Assembly: GCF_018618755.1 (NCBI RefSeq)
Contig: NZ_JACSMR010000001.1
Span: 1-64,000, forward strand
Origin: Exiguobacterium sp. s193
GTDB lineage: Bacteria > Bacillota > Bacilli > Exiguobacteriales > Exiguobacteriaceae
DNA: 64,000 nt
Reading direction: 5' to 3'
The notes below the pieces were generated by a model. It was not told the DNA's origin and made no database searches. It saw only the letters and a list, made by a program, of their open reading frames with translations. The stretch's first letter is position 1, and the number at the start of each line of letters is the position of its first letter. Position numbers and translations under genes: made by a program. Positions 36,606 to 49,522 of this stretch are shown here, piece after piece.

Positions 36606-37216
36606 AAAGAGACGAGGCTGACTCAAAGGTGGGAACGATTATCGATTAAACTGAATGAGGACTTTTCCATACGTGTCCCAGGCACACACTAACCATCATG
36701 AAAAAGAAGAATTTACATAGAAATGGCCGATGATTCCGTGAAAAGTGGGATCATCAGCCATTCCAGCGTGTAGACGAACTCTTATGAAGCGTGAACATGC
36801 GCTATCGAGAAGCAATCCGTTCGCGCTCCCCTGTCTCAAAGCGGCAATCGGTCGCGCCCTAAACCGTCTGCATGACTGGATTTCCCTCACGGTATTATCT
36901 AAAAAGCGTCGCGTTTCGTTGACTCCTACGGGGAAAAGTGCGTTTTTAACGCACTTTCAGAGGCAGGCAAGACCCTGCTTCTTGTCCGTTAGGATCAAGG
37001 AGCAACGGCTTGCGCCTCGCCCGAGGAAAGCAACGAAAAAAGACGCTTGATCTCCCGATGGCACGTTGTCTACAGTCTGAAATAGGTAAGACCCGGCAGA
37101 CCGCATGAAATATGGGGTGCCGCGGCTTACCTTCCGCCCATGGAAAGCGAGGATAGCGGAAACGTCCGTCATAGGGATGGATGTTCGTCCGACTTATGAG
37201 TCAGCCCCGTCTCTTT
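36606..37216. repeat. 0.6 kb element with 20-bp terminal inverted repeats
   Basis: The ends AAAGAGACGAGGCTGACTCA (36606-36625) and its complement at 37197-37216 match at 19 of 20 positions. Inside are several hairpins: 36722-36762 (arms AATGGCCGATGATTCC and GGGATCATCAGCCATT), 36935-36957 (perfect 10-bp stem with TTT loop) and 37085-37131 (GGTAAG/CTTACC closing), plus the structured repeat at 36904-37048. No convincing protein frame is present. Together with 36467-36605, where I see nothing recognisable, it fills the 767-base gap between the DUF4097-like gene and the UPF0173 gene. It may be a MITE-like mobile element or a composite of dispersed repeats. Confidence 0.7.
36904..37048. repeat. 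Structured intergenic repeat, copy 2
   Basis: Outer arms AAGCGTCnnnTTTCGTTG and its complement (ending GACGCTT at 37048) enclose CTCCTACGGGGAAAA, a perfect hairpin at 36935-36957, GCAGGCAAGACCCTGC, a CTTGTCC/GGATCAAG hairpin, GGAGCAACGGCTTGCG and CGCCCGAGGAAAGC. Motif order matches copy 1 at 34500-34604 on the opposite strand. Confidence 0.7.
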
Positions 37217-37233
37217 AAAACGAGTAGGCCATC

Positions 37234-37923
37234 TTACAGTTCAAGCGACTCATCGATCGCTAAGGCATGACCAGTCTGTCCTTGCGCTTCAAGTTGCTCA
37301 CAAAATGCCTTTGCATCTTGTTTGATTAAGTCGAACGTATCGTAATGAATCGGTAAAACAGCGTTCGCCTGCAACATATCGGCAGCGATTAACGCATCTT
37401 CCGGTCCCATCGTGAAATTGTCGCCGATTGGTAAAAAGGCAAGATCAATGTCATGATGTGCGCCATACAGTGCTAAATCACCGAATAACGCCGTATCTCC
37501 TGCATGGTACAGTATCTTATCTTCAATCGTCAGCAGGAATCCTGCCGGCATTCCCATGTACATGATTGTTTGCTTCTCTTCATCAATGATGCTTGACGAA
37601 TGGAAGGCTTGCGTCATTTTTACTTTTCCGAACGGAAACTCGAATTGCCCCCCGATGTTCATCGGGTGAACATTCAGCCCTTGAAAACTTAAATATGTTG
37701 CTAATTCGTGTGTCGCGACAATCGTCGCTCCGGTCGCTTTCGCAATCGTCTCCGCGTCCGCCATGTGATCGGCGTGCGCGTGCGTCAAGAGGATGAAGTC
37801 TGCTTTGACGTCTTCTGGTCTTGTCATTGCTTTGTCGTTCCCACTAAAGAACGGGTCAATCACGATGTGACGTCCGTTCGTTTCGATCGTTACCGTCGAC
37901 TGTCCATGATATGTCACTTTCAC
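37234..37923 (-). CDS. UPF0173 metal-dependent hydrolase (YtkL-like)
   Basis: The 229-residue protein has a metallo-beta-lactamase fold: [14 protein letters not shown] (HxHxDH motif), [15 protein letters not shown] and LPIHYDTF supply the metal ligands. The family is conserved in Firmicutes with unknown substrate. Translation starts with GTG at 37923, about 9 bases after GGAGGT. The gene ends 18 bases from the inverted-repeat element. Confidence 0.9.
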   Translation of the reverse strand: MKVTYHGQSTVTIETNGRHIVIDPFFSGNDKAMTRPEDVKADFILLTHAHADHMADAETIAKATGATIVATHELATYLSFQGLNVHPMNIGGQFEFPFGKVKMTQAFHSSSIIDEEKQTIMYMGMPAGFLLTIEDKILYHAGDTALFGDLALYGAHHDIDLAFLPIGDNFTMGPEDALIAADMLQANAVLPIHYDTFDLIKQDAKAFCEQLEAQGQTGHALAIDESLEL

Positions 37924-37959
37924 TTTAAATGACCTCCCCTAACAAATAATCGTAACGAA

Positions 37960-38262
37960 TTATAGTTTCCCCTCTCCCCAGGCACATAAACCTTTCATTG
38001 CCGGTTGAAGCGTAAATGCAGCGTCCGTCAACCGGTACTCGACATGGAGGACCGCTTCATCGAATTCAATCCGTTCGACCATGCCGAGACGTTCGAGTTC
38101 CTTCAATTGATCCGTCAACACTTTACGGGAAATACCAGGAATCGACCGATGTAATTCTAGAAAACGTTTCGGACCGTCCTCTAACGTGCAATATAACTGT
38201 GGGCGCCATTTTCCACCGATGATTTCAAGCGCCCGATTGACCGGGAATTGTTCTGTCGTCAT
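37960..38262 (-). CDS. HxlR-family winged-helix transcriptional regulator
   Basis: The 100-residue protein has the HxlR core ALEIIGGKWRPQLYCTLEDG, FLELHRSIPGISRKVLTDQL and LERLGMVER with a beta wing. HxlR regulators often control a divergent oxidoreductase or glyoxalase gene in response to reactive electrophiles or quinones; here the divergent VOC and MDR genes fit that. The cysteine usual just before the PV in redox-sensing members is phenylalanine (Phe6); cysteines 25 and 94 remain. ATG follows GGAGAG. Confidence 0.9.
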   Translation of the reverse strand: MTTEQFPVNRALEIIGGKWRPQLYCTLEDGPKRFLELHRSIPGISRKVLTDQLKELERLGMVERIEFDEAVLHVEYRLTDAAFTLQPAMKGLCAWGEGKL

Positions 38263-38368
38263 TGCTTCTTTCTCTCCTTCAGGTAGTTACTTCAAAGTGC
38301 GTACTATGCAATCGAGTGTATCGTAAGTTACCGTTAGCGTAAATCAAAAAGCAAAGGAGATAACTAAC

Positions 38369-38860
38369 ATGACTTACCCACGTAATTTTTCACACATTGG
38401 ACTTTCGGTTCCGGATTTAGAGGCAGCCATTACATTTTATTCGGAGGTCATGGGATGGTACGTCATCATGGAACCATCGGATGTCGTTGAAGATGATTCC
38501 CCGATCGGTGTGATGTGTACAGACGTATTCGGAGCAGGATGGGGAAAATTCCGCATCGCGCATATGGCGACGGGCGATCGGGTCGGGATTGAACTCTTTG
38601 AATTCCCGAACAATGAGCAACCGGAAAATAACTTCGAATTTTGGAAGACAGGTATTTTTCATTATGCGATTCAAGACCCGGACATCGAAGGGATGGTCGA
38701 AAAAATCGTCGCCCATGGCGGCAAACAACGGATGCCGATCCGTGAATACTACCCGGGTGAAAAACCGTACCGGATGGTGTACTGTGAAGACCCGTTCGGT
38801 AATCTCGTCGAACTCTATTCGCACTCATATGAATTAACATACTCGGAAGGAGCCTATTAA
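38369..38860 (+). CDS. VOC-superfamily protein (glyoxalase/dioxygenase-like)
   Basis: The 163-residue protein shows paired beta-alpha-beta-beta-beta modules: FSHIGLSVPDLEAAITFYSEVMGW at the start and a C-terminal MVYCEDPFGNLVELYSHSYE, with probable metal ligands His and Glu. It could be a lactoylglutathione lyase-like, thiol-dependent detoxification or dioxygenase enzyme; substrate is not clear. It starts after AAGGAG, is divergent from the HxlR gene and precedes the MDR gene by 2 bases. Confidence 0.8.
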   Translation: MTYPRNFSHIGLSVPDLEAAITFYSEVMGWYVIMEPSDVVEDDSPIGVMCTDVFGAGWGKFRIAHMATGDRVGIELFEFPNNEQPENNFEFWKTGIFHYAIQDPDIEGMVEKIVAHGGKQRMPIREYYPGEKPYRMVYCEDPFGNLVELYSHSYELTYSEGAY

Positions 38861-38862
38861 CT

Positions 38863-39834
38863 ATGAAAGCATGGCTTAATCAAGAAGGAACAGGTATTGA
38901 AGATTGGCAGTATCGTGACGTCGAAGTTCCCCAAATAGACTCGCATGAAGCATTGATTCGTGTTAAAGCCGTAGGACTGAACCCTGTCGACTACAAAGCG
39001 ACGAACAATCCCGCCTGGACGTTTCCGCATATTCCAGGTGTCGATTTAGCTGGAATCGTCGAACAGGTCGGTTCAGATGCCGGTGATTTGTCGGTCGGAG
39101 ACCGCGTCGCGATTCATACGAACCTTCAAAAAAATGGCGCGTTCGCGGAATACGTTGCGGTCGACGCCCGTGCGCTCGCTCTCATTCCGGACGCCATCAG
39201 TTTTACCGATGCCGCAGCCATTCTCTGCGCTGGGATGACGGCTTATGAAGCGATCCATCAAAAGATGAATACGACAGATAAACAGACGATTCTCATCCAT
39301 GCCGGTGCCGGTGGTGTTGGCGGATTCGGTATCCAGCTTGCGAAACGGCTTGGCTTACGTGTCGCGACGACCGCGTCGACGGAAAATCATGACTGGGTGA
39401 AACAATTAGGTGCCGACTTAGCCATCGATTACAAACAGGAGAACGTCACCGATCTGATCCGTGACTGGACGGATGGACGTGGCGTCGATTTAATCTTGAA
39501 TACGGTCGGACGTGCTGAAGCGACGGACGATTTAGGACGGCTCGCCTTTTCCGGTCAACTCGCTTATATCGCCGGCGGTCCCGATTTGTCGATCGTCAAA
39601 CCGTTTACGTTATCACCGTCAATCCATGAAGTCGCGCTTGCTGCTGCTTACGCGAGTCAAAATGACCGCGCGATCCGTAATCTTGGTCAGATGGCGGCAG
39701 CATTACTCGAGCTCGTCCAACAGAACGCACTCGATCCACTCGTCACCGATGTCATCCCAGCCGATCAACTCGTTGAAGGGCTAAAACGGTTGGCAAAACG
39801 ACACGTCCGCGGTAAAATCATCGCGACGTTTTAA
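38863..39834 (+). CDS. Quinone oxidoreductase-like MDR dehydrogenase
   Basis: The 323-residue protein has an N-terminal GroES-like domain (VGLNPVDYKATNN, IPGVDLAGIVEQVG, VGDRVAIHTN) and a Rossmann NADPH-binding domain (HAGAGGVGGFGIQLAKRLG). Zinc-ligand cysteines of classical ADHs are absent, so it is a quinone oxidoreductase-type enzyme. Coupled to the VOC gene, it likely reduces electrophilic quinones or enones under the HxlR regulator. Confidence 0.87.
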   Translation: MKAWLNQEGTGIEDWQYRDVEVPQIDSHEALIRVKAVGLNPVDYKATNNPAWTFPHIPGVDLAGIVEQVGSDAGDLSVGDRVAIHTNLQKNGAFAEYVAVDARALALIPDAISFTDAAAILCAGMTAYEAIHQKMNTTDKQTILIHAGAGGVGGFGIQLAKRLGLRVATTASTENHDWVKQLGADLAIDYKQENVTDLIRDWTDGRGVDLILNTVGRAEATDDLGRLAFSGQLAYIAGGPDLSIVKPFTLSPSIHEVALAAAYASQNDRAIRNLGQMAAALLELVQQNALDPLVTDVIPADQLVEGLKRLAKRHVRGKIIATF

Positions 39835-39853
39835 GCAGACAACACCCGAAATT

Positions 39854-39900
39854 AAAACGCCGTCGCTTCCATTTTTCAGATGGAAGTATCGGCGTTTTTA
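39854..39900. terminator. Bidirectional terminator between MDR and GNAT genes
   Basis: Long stem AAAACGCCG...CTTCCAT paired with ATGGAAG...CGGCGTTTT, with T-rich tails on both strands between convergent genes. Bases 39901-40041 hold nothing else recognisable. Confidence 0.85.
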
Positions 39901-40041
39901 TATGTATCTTGATTTGATGCAGAGCTGTAACAGTTCAACAACAGTACGTATCCCGTGTTGAAAAATTCATCCGCTTTGCACGCACCAAACTGGAAAAAAA
40001 GCTTACGTTTCGTTGTCAAAGACAAACAGACCGACGTTTGC

Positions 40042-40854
40042 CTACCGGTACTTGTCCGTTTTCGTGATTTGTAACGAACGTCCGACGAGTTGAAAACCGA
40101 TTGCTTGGTAGATTTTATTGGATGTCGGGTTCGACCAATCCGTATAGAGTGTGATCATCGGATAGCCTTGCTTTAATAAGTAGATGCATACACGGGCCAC
40201 GAGATCAGAAGCAAGACCTTGCCCTCTAAGTTCCGGCGGTGTGTAGACGTAAGAAACGGTCACTCCTGACGCCGTCGGCCGACTAGCGGATGCCATCGCG
40301 ATCAGACGGTCAGCGTTGAACAGACCAAATAACGTCTGGTTTGAACGATGACGACGAATCGTCTGTTCATTTTGAAGACGATTCCGCTCCGTCACGGCTA
40401 ATGCTCCGGTCTCACAAATGAAGTCCCAGCCGAATGAGACGGCTTGGTCGACGACCTGTTCGTCGACAAGACGAAAAACGTAGTTGAGTCGCGGCGGCGG
40501 TGTCACGTGATTTAAGGCATACATGCCTTGATCCATCTTCACACGATACTTGGAATGTGGGGCAAGAAGCGGCTTGACGAGGGCATGTTCTCCGACATAT
40601 CCCTTACAGTCAAGAATCCGGGCCAGTTTCCGCATGCTTTGGTCAGAAAACGCATCACCTGCTAAAATTGCCTGTTCTTCAATCGTTTGTAAGATGATAA
40701 TTTTTCGGTCGTCTTCTTCAGCGACTGCCATCAAAAGTGGCGTATCCCCCCGTTCCAAGATACCGAGCGACAATTGGTGGACCTCACTGCGCTGTTCAAG
40801 GAACGGAACGGCCATGCGTTTAAAACTCTCATAATCCCGATAATGCGTTACCAT
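40042..40854 (-). CDS. GNAT-family N-acetyltransferase
   Basis: The 270-residue protein has a divergent N-terminal half and a C-terminal GNAT domain with VSYVYTPPELRGQGLASDLVARVC (acetyl-CoA loop RGQGLA) and LYTDWSNPTSNKIYQAIGFQ. This two-part layout is common in Firmicute acetyltransferases of unknown substrate. ATG at 40854 follows AAGGAGG. Confidence 0.85.
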   Translation of the reverse strand: MVTHYRDYESFKRMAVPFLEQRSEVHQLSLGILERGDTPLLMAVAEEDDRKIIILQTIEEQAILAGDAFSDQSMRKLARILDCKGYVGEHALVKPLLAPHSKYRVKMDQGMYALNHVTPPPRLNYVFRLVDEQVVDQAVSFGWDFICETGALAVTERNRLQNEQTIRRHRSNQTLFGLFNADRLIAMASASRPTASGVTVSYVYTPPELRGQGLASDLVARVCIYLLKQGYPMITLYTDWSNPTSNKIYQAIGFQLVGRSLQITKTDKYR

Positions 40855-40941
40855 CTGAAGCGACCTCCTTTGTTCTACATACTAGTGTAACAAAAAAAGT
40901 TTCCACCCCACATGACAAGTCAAAAAACATTCATCTAAAAT

Positions 40942-40977
40942 CAATAAAGCTCCTCATCCGTTCGGACAAGGAGCCTT
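40942..40977 (-). terminator. Terminator of the pyr operon
   Basis: Stem GCTCCT..TCCG / CGGA..AGGAGC just downstream of pyrE, followed on the minus strand by TTTATTG. The tail is short of a perfect T-run but position and stem strength fit. Confidence 0.7.
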
Positions 40978-41007
40978 GACTTACAATCTATTATTTGATT
41001 CACTCAA

Positions 41008-41636
41008 TCAAATCGTCGCTGTGAAACGGTCACTCCAAGCAACTGGATCAACGGACCACGCGAGCAGTTGTGTCTGCTCGTCCCTCGAGATCGCACTTGT
41101 CGTGACCGCCGTTTCGAGCAGTTCAGAAAAGTTCAGTAACGATGTCGCTTTCAGATTCGCCGCTGTTAAATTAGCTTGTAAACGATTCATCCCATAAGAG
41201 AAGATGGCTTGAATCTGCACGACTTCTGCCCCTGCCTGTTGCAACGCTTCCGCCGCTTCAATCGCTGATTTACCTGTCGATAACAAATCTTCGATGACGA
41301 CGACGCGTTGACCCGGTTCGATCCGCCCTTCGATTTGATTGCCTTTTCCGTGCTGTTTGGCACTACCACGGACATAGACCATCGGTAAATTGAGTCGATC
41401 CGCGACGAGCGCGGCGTGTGGAATACCCGCTGTCGCCGTCCCTGCGATGACGTCGACTTGTAACGATTTGACCTGCTGCGTCAATAAATCGGCAATCATC
41501 GAACGAACTTCCGGACTCGACAACGTCAGACGATTATCACAATAGATTGGTGAACGGAGTCCGCTCGCCCAGGTGTACGGTTGACGCGGTGAGAGTGTGA
41601 CGGCTTCGATTTCGAGTAATGCAGTCGCTAATGGAT

Positions 41637-41640
<4 letters not shown>
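41008..41640 (-). CDS. pyrE: Orotate phosphoribosyltransferase
   Basis: The 210-residue type I PRTase has the PRPP loop VVVIEDLLSTGKSAIEAAEAL and the catalytic segment YVRGSAKQHGKGNQIEG. It converts orotate to OMP. ATG at 41640 follows GAAGGGG and overlaps the pyrF stop. It is the last gene of the pyr operon. Confidence 0.96.
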
Positions 41641-43963
<2,323 letters not shown>

Positions 43964-43967
<4 letters not shown>

Positions 43968-46900
43968 CGTGTCACCGCCTTTTTCATATGCGTGAATGCT
44001 TGAATCGAACTCGCTTCGAACGAGAGACTTTCAATGACTCGGAGTAGGGCTTCTGCCGTATCGAGTGATGTCAGACAGACGACATTGTTTTCTGCGGCTG
44101 CCCGGCGAATGATGAAACCATCTTTCGTCACTTGAGAGTCGCGACTCATCGTGTTGATGACATACTCGACTTCTGCTTTTTCGATTAAATCGAGCATTGA
44201 CCCTTGATCGGAACCAATCTTTCCGACGACCTGGACGGCTAACTCATGTTCTGCCAAGAAACTGGCTGTTCCGGCTGTCGCGAGCAATGTGAATCCGAGT
44301 GCTGCAAACCGCTTGGCGAGACCCAGCATTTCTTGTTTATCTTGGTCAGCGACCGTCATCAAGATGCGGCCATGTTCAGGAATTGCCATCCCGGAAGCGA
44401 GTAACCCTTTATACAGCGCTTTCTCGAGCGTCCGGTCCGTTCCGATGACTTCTCCGGTCGACTTCATTTCCGGTCCGAGTGACGGATCCACTTCTTTTAG
44501 TTTCGCGAAGGAGAAGACCGGTACTTTGACGGACACGAGCTCCTCTTCCGGCAAAAGACCGCTTGTCAATCCGTAAGACGCGAGGGTTTCCCCTAAGATG
44601 ACGTTCGTCGCGAGACGTGCGACCGGTAATCCTGTGACTTTTGAGATGAACGGTACAGTCCGGCTCGCCCGCGGGTTGACTTCGAGGACATAGAGTTCCC
44701 CGTCCGCAAAGACAAACTGGATGTTGAGCAATCCTTTGATGCGGAATGCTTTTGCAATGCGCGTCGTGTAATCAACGATTTGATCTTTGATGGCTTGTGC
44801 GACACGTTGCGGGGGATAGACCCCGATCGAGTCACCGGAGTGGACACCCGCACGTTCGATGTGCTCCATGATACCCGGTATGACAACATCTTCCCCGTCG
44901 CAAATCGCATCCACTTCAAGCTCCATTCCTGTCAAGTAACGGTCGACGAGGACTGGTCGTTCCGGTGAAGCGATGACGGCATACTTCATATAATGTTCGA
45001 GCTCTTGTTGTCCGTAGACGATTTCCATCGCGCGTCCACCGAGGACGTAGGATGGTCGGACGAGAACGGGATAGCCGAGACCCGCTGCCGCTGCCGTCGC
45101 TTCTTCGACCGTGACTGCTGTTTTCCCGGGCGGTTGTGGAATCTCAAGTTTCGTTAAAGCAGCTTCGAATTGTTTCCGGTCTTCTGCCATATCAAGATCT
45201 TCTAGCGCCGTTCCGAGAATCTTGACCCCTTCGTCAGCGAGCGACTCGGCTAAGTTGATGGCGGTTTGCCCACCGAATTGGACGATGACGCCGATCGGTT
45301 GTTCATTTCGGATGACTTCGAGGACATCTTCCGTCGTCAGTGGTTCAAAGTAAAGCCGGTCCGAAATCGAGAAGTCGGTCGAGACCGTTTCCGGGTTGTT
45401 GTTGACGATGATCGCTTCATACCCCGCTTCACGAATCGCTTGAATCGAGTGGACCGTCGCATAGTCGAATTCGACCCCTTGCCCGATTCGGATCGGCCCG
45501 GAACCCAGTACGAGAATCGATGGGCGTGTCGTCGGTGCCGCTTCGTTTTCGACTTCATACGTTCCGTAGTAATACGGTGTATCGGATGCAAACTCCGCTG
45601 CACACGTATCGACCATCTTGTAGACGGGATGAATTTGTTCTTGATTTCGCGTGTGGCGAATCACTGTCTCACTTTTCTTCGTGATTCGGCCAATCATCGC
45701 ATCGCTGAAGCCGTAACGTTTTGCGTGTAATAAACGCTCGCGTGTCAGCTCTTCGCGTGCCAACTCCTGTTCAATTCGGAAGATATGGTGTAATTTCTCC
45801 AAAAAGAGTCGGTCGATGCTCGTCCATTCGTGGATTTGTTCGACCGAATAACCACGCTCAATCCCCGCGTAAAGGGCGAATAACCGTTCATCCGTAGCTT
45901 TGACGATGTACTGTTTGAGTGTCACTTCATCCATATCGAGGAAACGGTCCATCCGGAGATCCGACATCCCGATTTCGAGCGAGCGGACTGCCTTGAGCAA
46001 GGCTTCTTCCATCGTCCGTCCCATCGCCATGACTTCGCCTGTCGCCTTCATTTGCGTCCCGAGCGTCCGGTCTGCCGATTCAAATTTATCAAACGGCCAG
46101 CGCGGAATCTTCGCGACGACGTAGTCGAGTGCTGGTTCAAACGAGGCAAAACTCGTTTCCGTGATCGGGTTCTTCAGTTCCGATAAGGCATAACCGACAG
46201 CAATTTTTGCCGCAAGTTTTGCAATCGGGTAGCCTGTCGCCTTCGACGCCAAGGCCGACGAGCGTGAAACGCGTGGGTTCACTTCGATGACATAGTAGTC
46301 GAAACTATGCGGATCAAGTGCAAACTGGATGTTACATCCGCCTTCGATGCCAAGGGCGCGAATGATGTCGAGTGAAACATTTCGCATCATTTGATAATCG
46401 CGGTCGGACAGTGTCTGGGTTGGAGCAAAGACAATCGAGTCGCCCGTATGGACGCCGACCGGGTCAAAGTTTTCCATCGCACAGACGATGATTGCTTGGT
46501 TCGTCGCGTCACGCATGACTTCGAACTCAACTTCTTTCATCCCGGCAATCGATTTCTCAAGCAAAACTTGGTTCGCCGGACTCGCTTTGATACCGCCCTC
46601 GACGATTCGGACGAACTCGTCCATCGTTTCGGCAATCCCGCCGCCTGTACCACCGAGCGTGTAAGCCGGTCGAATGATGATCGGTAGACCGATTTTCGCG
46701 CAAAATTGTTCCGCTTCTTCTACTGTATGAACGATTTCACTCTCCGGGACACCGTGTCCAAGTCTGAACATCAATTTTCTGAACAAATCACGATCTTCTG
46801 CCTCTTCAATCGCGGACAGTTTCGTTCCGAGCAGTTCGACACCATATTCAGCCAAAACGCCGAGTCGGTCGAGTTCGACCGCTAGATTCAATCCCGTCTG

Positions 46901-47176
46901 CCCACCGAGTGTCGCAAGCAAGGCATCCGGACGTTCCTTGCGGATGATCCGGGAAACGAACTCCGCTTGGAGCGGTTCGATGTAAACCCGGTCCGCGACA
47001 GTCGGGTCTGTCATGATCGTTGCGGGGTTTGAGTTGACGAGGATGACTTCGTAGCCTTCTTCCTTGAGTGCTTGGCACGCTTGTGTTCCGGCATAATCAA
47101 ACTCTGCTGCTTGTCCGATGACGATCGGACCTGATCCGATCACGAGAATCTTCTGGATATCTTGACGTTTAGGCAT
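43964..47176 (-). CDS. carB: Carbamoyl phosphate synthase large chain
   Basis: The 1070-residue protein shows two homologous ATP-grasp halves ([38 protein letters not shown]) and a C-terminal MGS-like regulatory domain ([19 protein letters not shown]). It makes carbamoyl phosphate with CarA. Being inside the pyr operon, it is the pyrimidine-linked copy (PyrAB of Bacillus). Start follows AGGAGG inside carA. Confidence 0.97.
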
Positions 47177-48257
47177 GAGTGACCTCCTGTTGGTTCGTGA
47201 TTTCTGTTAAAAACTGATCGAATAAATCATTGGCATCCATTGGACCGGGTGATGCTTCCGGATGATATTGAACAGAGAAGACGGGTTCCGTCCGGTGTCT
47301 GACACCTTCGACCGTCCCATCATTGATCGCGACGTGTGTCACGATTAACTCGAATCCCTTCAATGACTGTTCGTCGACGGCGTAGCCATGATTTTGTGAG
47401 GTGATGCTGACGTGACCGGTTTGAAGATCTTGAACCGGGTGATTGGCACCGCGATGACCGAACGGTAACTTGAACGTATCTGCGCCGTGCGCAAGCGCAA
47501 TCAATTGATGACCGAGACAAATGCCGAAGATGACGATTTTCCCTGTCAACTCTTGAATCAAGGGAATCGCCGTTGGAACGTCTTTCGGATTCCCGGGACC
47601 GTTCGATAACATCATCCCGTCCGGTTGATAACGCAAGACTTCCTTCGCCGTAACATTGTAAGGTACGACGACCACTTCGCAACCGCGGCGGACGAGTTCA
47701 CGGACGATGCCGAGCTTCGCGCCAAAATCGACGAGGACAATCCGTGGGCCGGCACCCGGAATGATGTACGCCCGTTCCGTCGAAGCACGTTGTACCTGAT
47801 CCGTTGCGAGCGGCATGTTATGCAAACGGTCTAATTGGTCGGCGAGATTAAATTCACCATCGACGAGCAATCCCCGCATGACACCTTTCGACCGTAAGTG
47901 CCGCGTCAGTTGACGTGTATCGACGCCGGTTAAGCCCGGAATATCGAATTCTTCTAACGCCTCTGCTAACGACGATTGGGAGCGAAAGTTCGACGGGGTA
48001 TGGCAGACTTCACGGACGATGAGTGCTTTCGCGAGTGGTCGCGTCGTTTCGTAATCTTCCCGGTTGATGCCATAGTTCCCGATCAGGGGATTCGTCAAGA
48101 CGATCATCTGGTCACAATACGATGGGTCGGATAACATTTCCTGGTAGCCCGTCATCCCTGTCTGGAAGACGACTTCCCCCATCGTGACGCGTGTTGCGCC
48201 AAACGCTGTCCCTTCGAACGTCATACCATCTTCTAAAATGAGTGTCCGTTTAGACAT
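47169..48257 (-). CDS. carA: Carbamoyl phosphate synthase small chain
   Basis: The 362-residue protein has the small-chain N-domain ([29 protein letters not shown]) and a class I glutamine amidotransferase domain with nucleophile motif [14 protein letters not shown] and [13 protein letters not shown]. It supplies ammonia to CarB. ATG at 48257 follows AAGGGGG and overlaps pyrC. Confidence 0.96.
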   Translation of the reverse strand: MSKRTLILEDGMTFEGTAFGATRVTMGEVVFQTGMTGYQEMLSDPSYCDQMIVLTNPLIGNYGINREDYETTRPLAKALIVREVCHTPSNFRSQSSLAEALEEFDIPGLTGVDTRQLTRHLRSKGVMRGLLVDGEFNLADQLDRLHNMPLATDQVQRASTERAYIIPGAGPRIVLVDFGAKLGIVRELVRRGCEVVVVPYNVTAKEVLRYQPDGMMLSNGPGNPKDVPTAIPLIQELTGKIVIFGICLGHQLIALAHGADTFKLPFGHRGANHPVQDLQTGHVSITSQNHGYAVDEQSLKGFELIVTHVAINDGTVEGVRHRTEPVFSVQYHPEASPGPMDANDLFDQFLTEITNQQEVTHA

Positions 48258-49521
48258 GTGCCGTTTCCCCCTTGAATACGATTTTTCCACCGACGAGTGT
48301 CATGACAGGGTATCCTGTCAGTAACTGACCCGCGAACGGTGTATTTTTCCCTTTTGAATAAAAACGTTCTGGCTCAACCGGTCGGACGGTCTCTAAATCA
48401 AGCAAAACGAGATCTGCCGGTGCCCCGACTTCTAAGCGACCATATGGCAAGTCGAACAAGGCGGCAGGCTTGCGTGTCAATGCATCGACTAAGTCGTTTA
48501 GCGTCATCTGGTTCGTTTGGACAAGTTTCGTATAAAGTAGTGGAAATGCTGTCTCGAAGCCGGTAATTCCAAATGGTGCCCGCTCGATGCCGAGTGCTTT
48601 TTCATCAGCCGCGTGTGGCGCGTGATCCGTTGCGATACAATCAATCGTGCCGTCGCGTAACCCCTCGAGCAATGCCGCCCGGTCCGCCTTACTCCGAAGG
48701 GGCGGATTCATTTTAAAGTTCGGATCCTGCCCCTCGATGTCATCTTCCGTCAGGACGAGATGGTGCGGTGTCACTTCTGCCGTGACACGAATTCCTGCCC
48801 GTTTGGCGTCACGAATGACCCGGACCGATTCTTTTGTCGAGACATGACAGACATGATAATGGCAGCCGGTCGCTTCTGCGATTAAGACGTCGCGTGCGAT
48901 GTGGATACTTTCCGCGAGTGATGGAATCCCCTGCAATCCTTCCCGTTCACTATACGCACCTTCATGGACAGAGCCGGCTTTCAGCGTATCGTCCTCACAA
49001 TGGGCGACGACCGTCTTCCCTAGTTTTGCGGCATGTCGCATCGCTTCCCGCATGACGGCGGCACTTTGTACGCCGACGCCGTCATCTGTAAACGCAAAGG
49101 CATCCGTTAGTTCTTCAAACGCGACGAGTTCTTGTCCTAGCTGATTTTTTGAAATCGCCGCATAAGGCAAAACCCGGACAGACGCCGTTTCTTCGATTTT
49201 CTTGAACAAGGCGTCTAACGTCTCGCGATCGTCCGGAACAGGACGCGTATTCGGCATCGGGCAGATTGTCGTGAATCCGCCTGCTGCGGCTGCGGCCGTC
49301 CCCGTTGCAATCGTTTCTTTATGTTCGCCACCCGGTTCGCGGAGATGAACATGGATATCGACGAATCCTGGTGCTAACAAGCGGTTGCTTGCATCGATGA
49401 CTTGCTCACCTGCCTGGGGCGAAGCGTCGAGATCCGTAATCAAACCATCCTCGATGCGAATGCTTGATTGTTGCAATTGTCCGTTTTGATACCATGTCGC
49501 GTGATCGATACGTAGTGTCAT
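48250..49521 (-). CDS. pyrC: Dihydroorotase
   Basis: The 423-residue amidohydrolase has the metal motif [26 protein letters not shown] and [14 protein letters not shown] of class I dihydroorotases. It cyclises carbamoyl aspartate. ATG at 49521 follows AAGGAG and lies one base after the pyrB stop. Confidence 0.96.
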   Translation of the reverse strand: MTLRIDHATWYQNGQLQQSSIRIEDGLITDLDASPQAGEQVIDASNRLLAPGFVDIHVHLREPGGEHKETIATGTAAAAAGGFTTICPMPNTRPVPDDRETLDALFKKIEETASVRVLPYAAISKNQLGQELVAFEELTDAFAFTDDGVGVQSAAVMREAMRHAAKLGKTVVAHCEDDTLKAGSVHEGAYSEREGLQGIPSLAESIHIARDVLIAEATGCHYHVCHVSTKESVRVIRDAKRAGIRVTAEVTPHHLVLTEDDIEGQDPNFKMNPPLRSKADRAALLEGLRDGTIDCIATDHAPHAADEKALGIERAPFGITGFETAFPLLYTKLVQTNQMTLNDLVDALTRKPAALFDLPYGRLEVGAPADLVLLDLETVRPVEPERFYSKGKNTPFAGQLLTGYPVMTLVGGKIVFKGETAHV

Positions 49522-49522
49522 A

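Noticed and set aside
36696-36890. Minus-strand frame of 64 codons as a transposase remnant
   Set aside because: The translated sequence shows no transposase-like motif and spans a hairpin; nothing supports coding.
36745-37050. Plus-strand frame of 101 codons within the repeat element
   Set aside because: No Shine-Dalgarno, arginine-rich composition typical of non-coding frames, and overlap with several strong hairpins.
36606-37216. The 0.6 kb element as OLE RNA
   Set aside because: OLE RNA is similar in length, but I do not recognise its conserved core here and its usual neighbours (isoprenoid genes and an OLE-associated membrane protein) are absent.
38263-38368. HxlR operator in the divergent gap
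   Set aside because: Only short TAGT/ACTA half-sites could be matched; no convincing palindrome or promoter boxes, so no site is listed.
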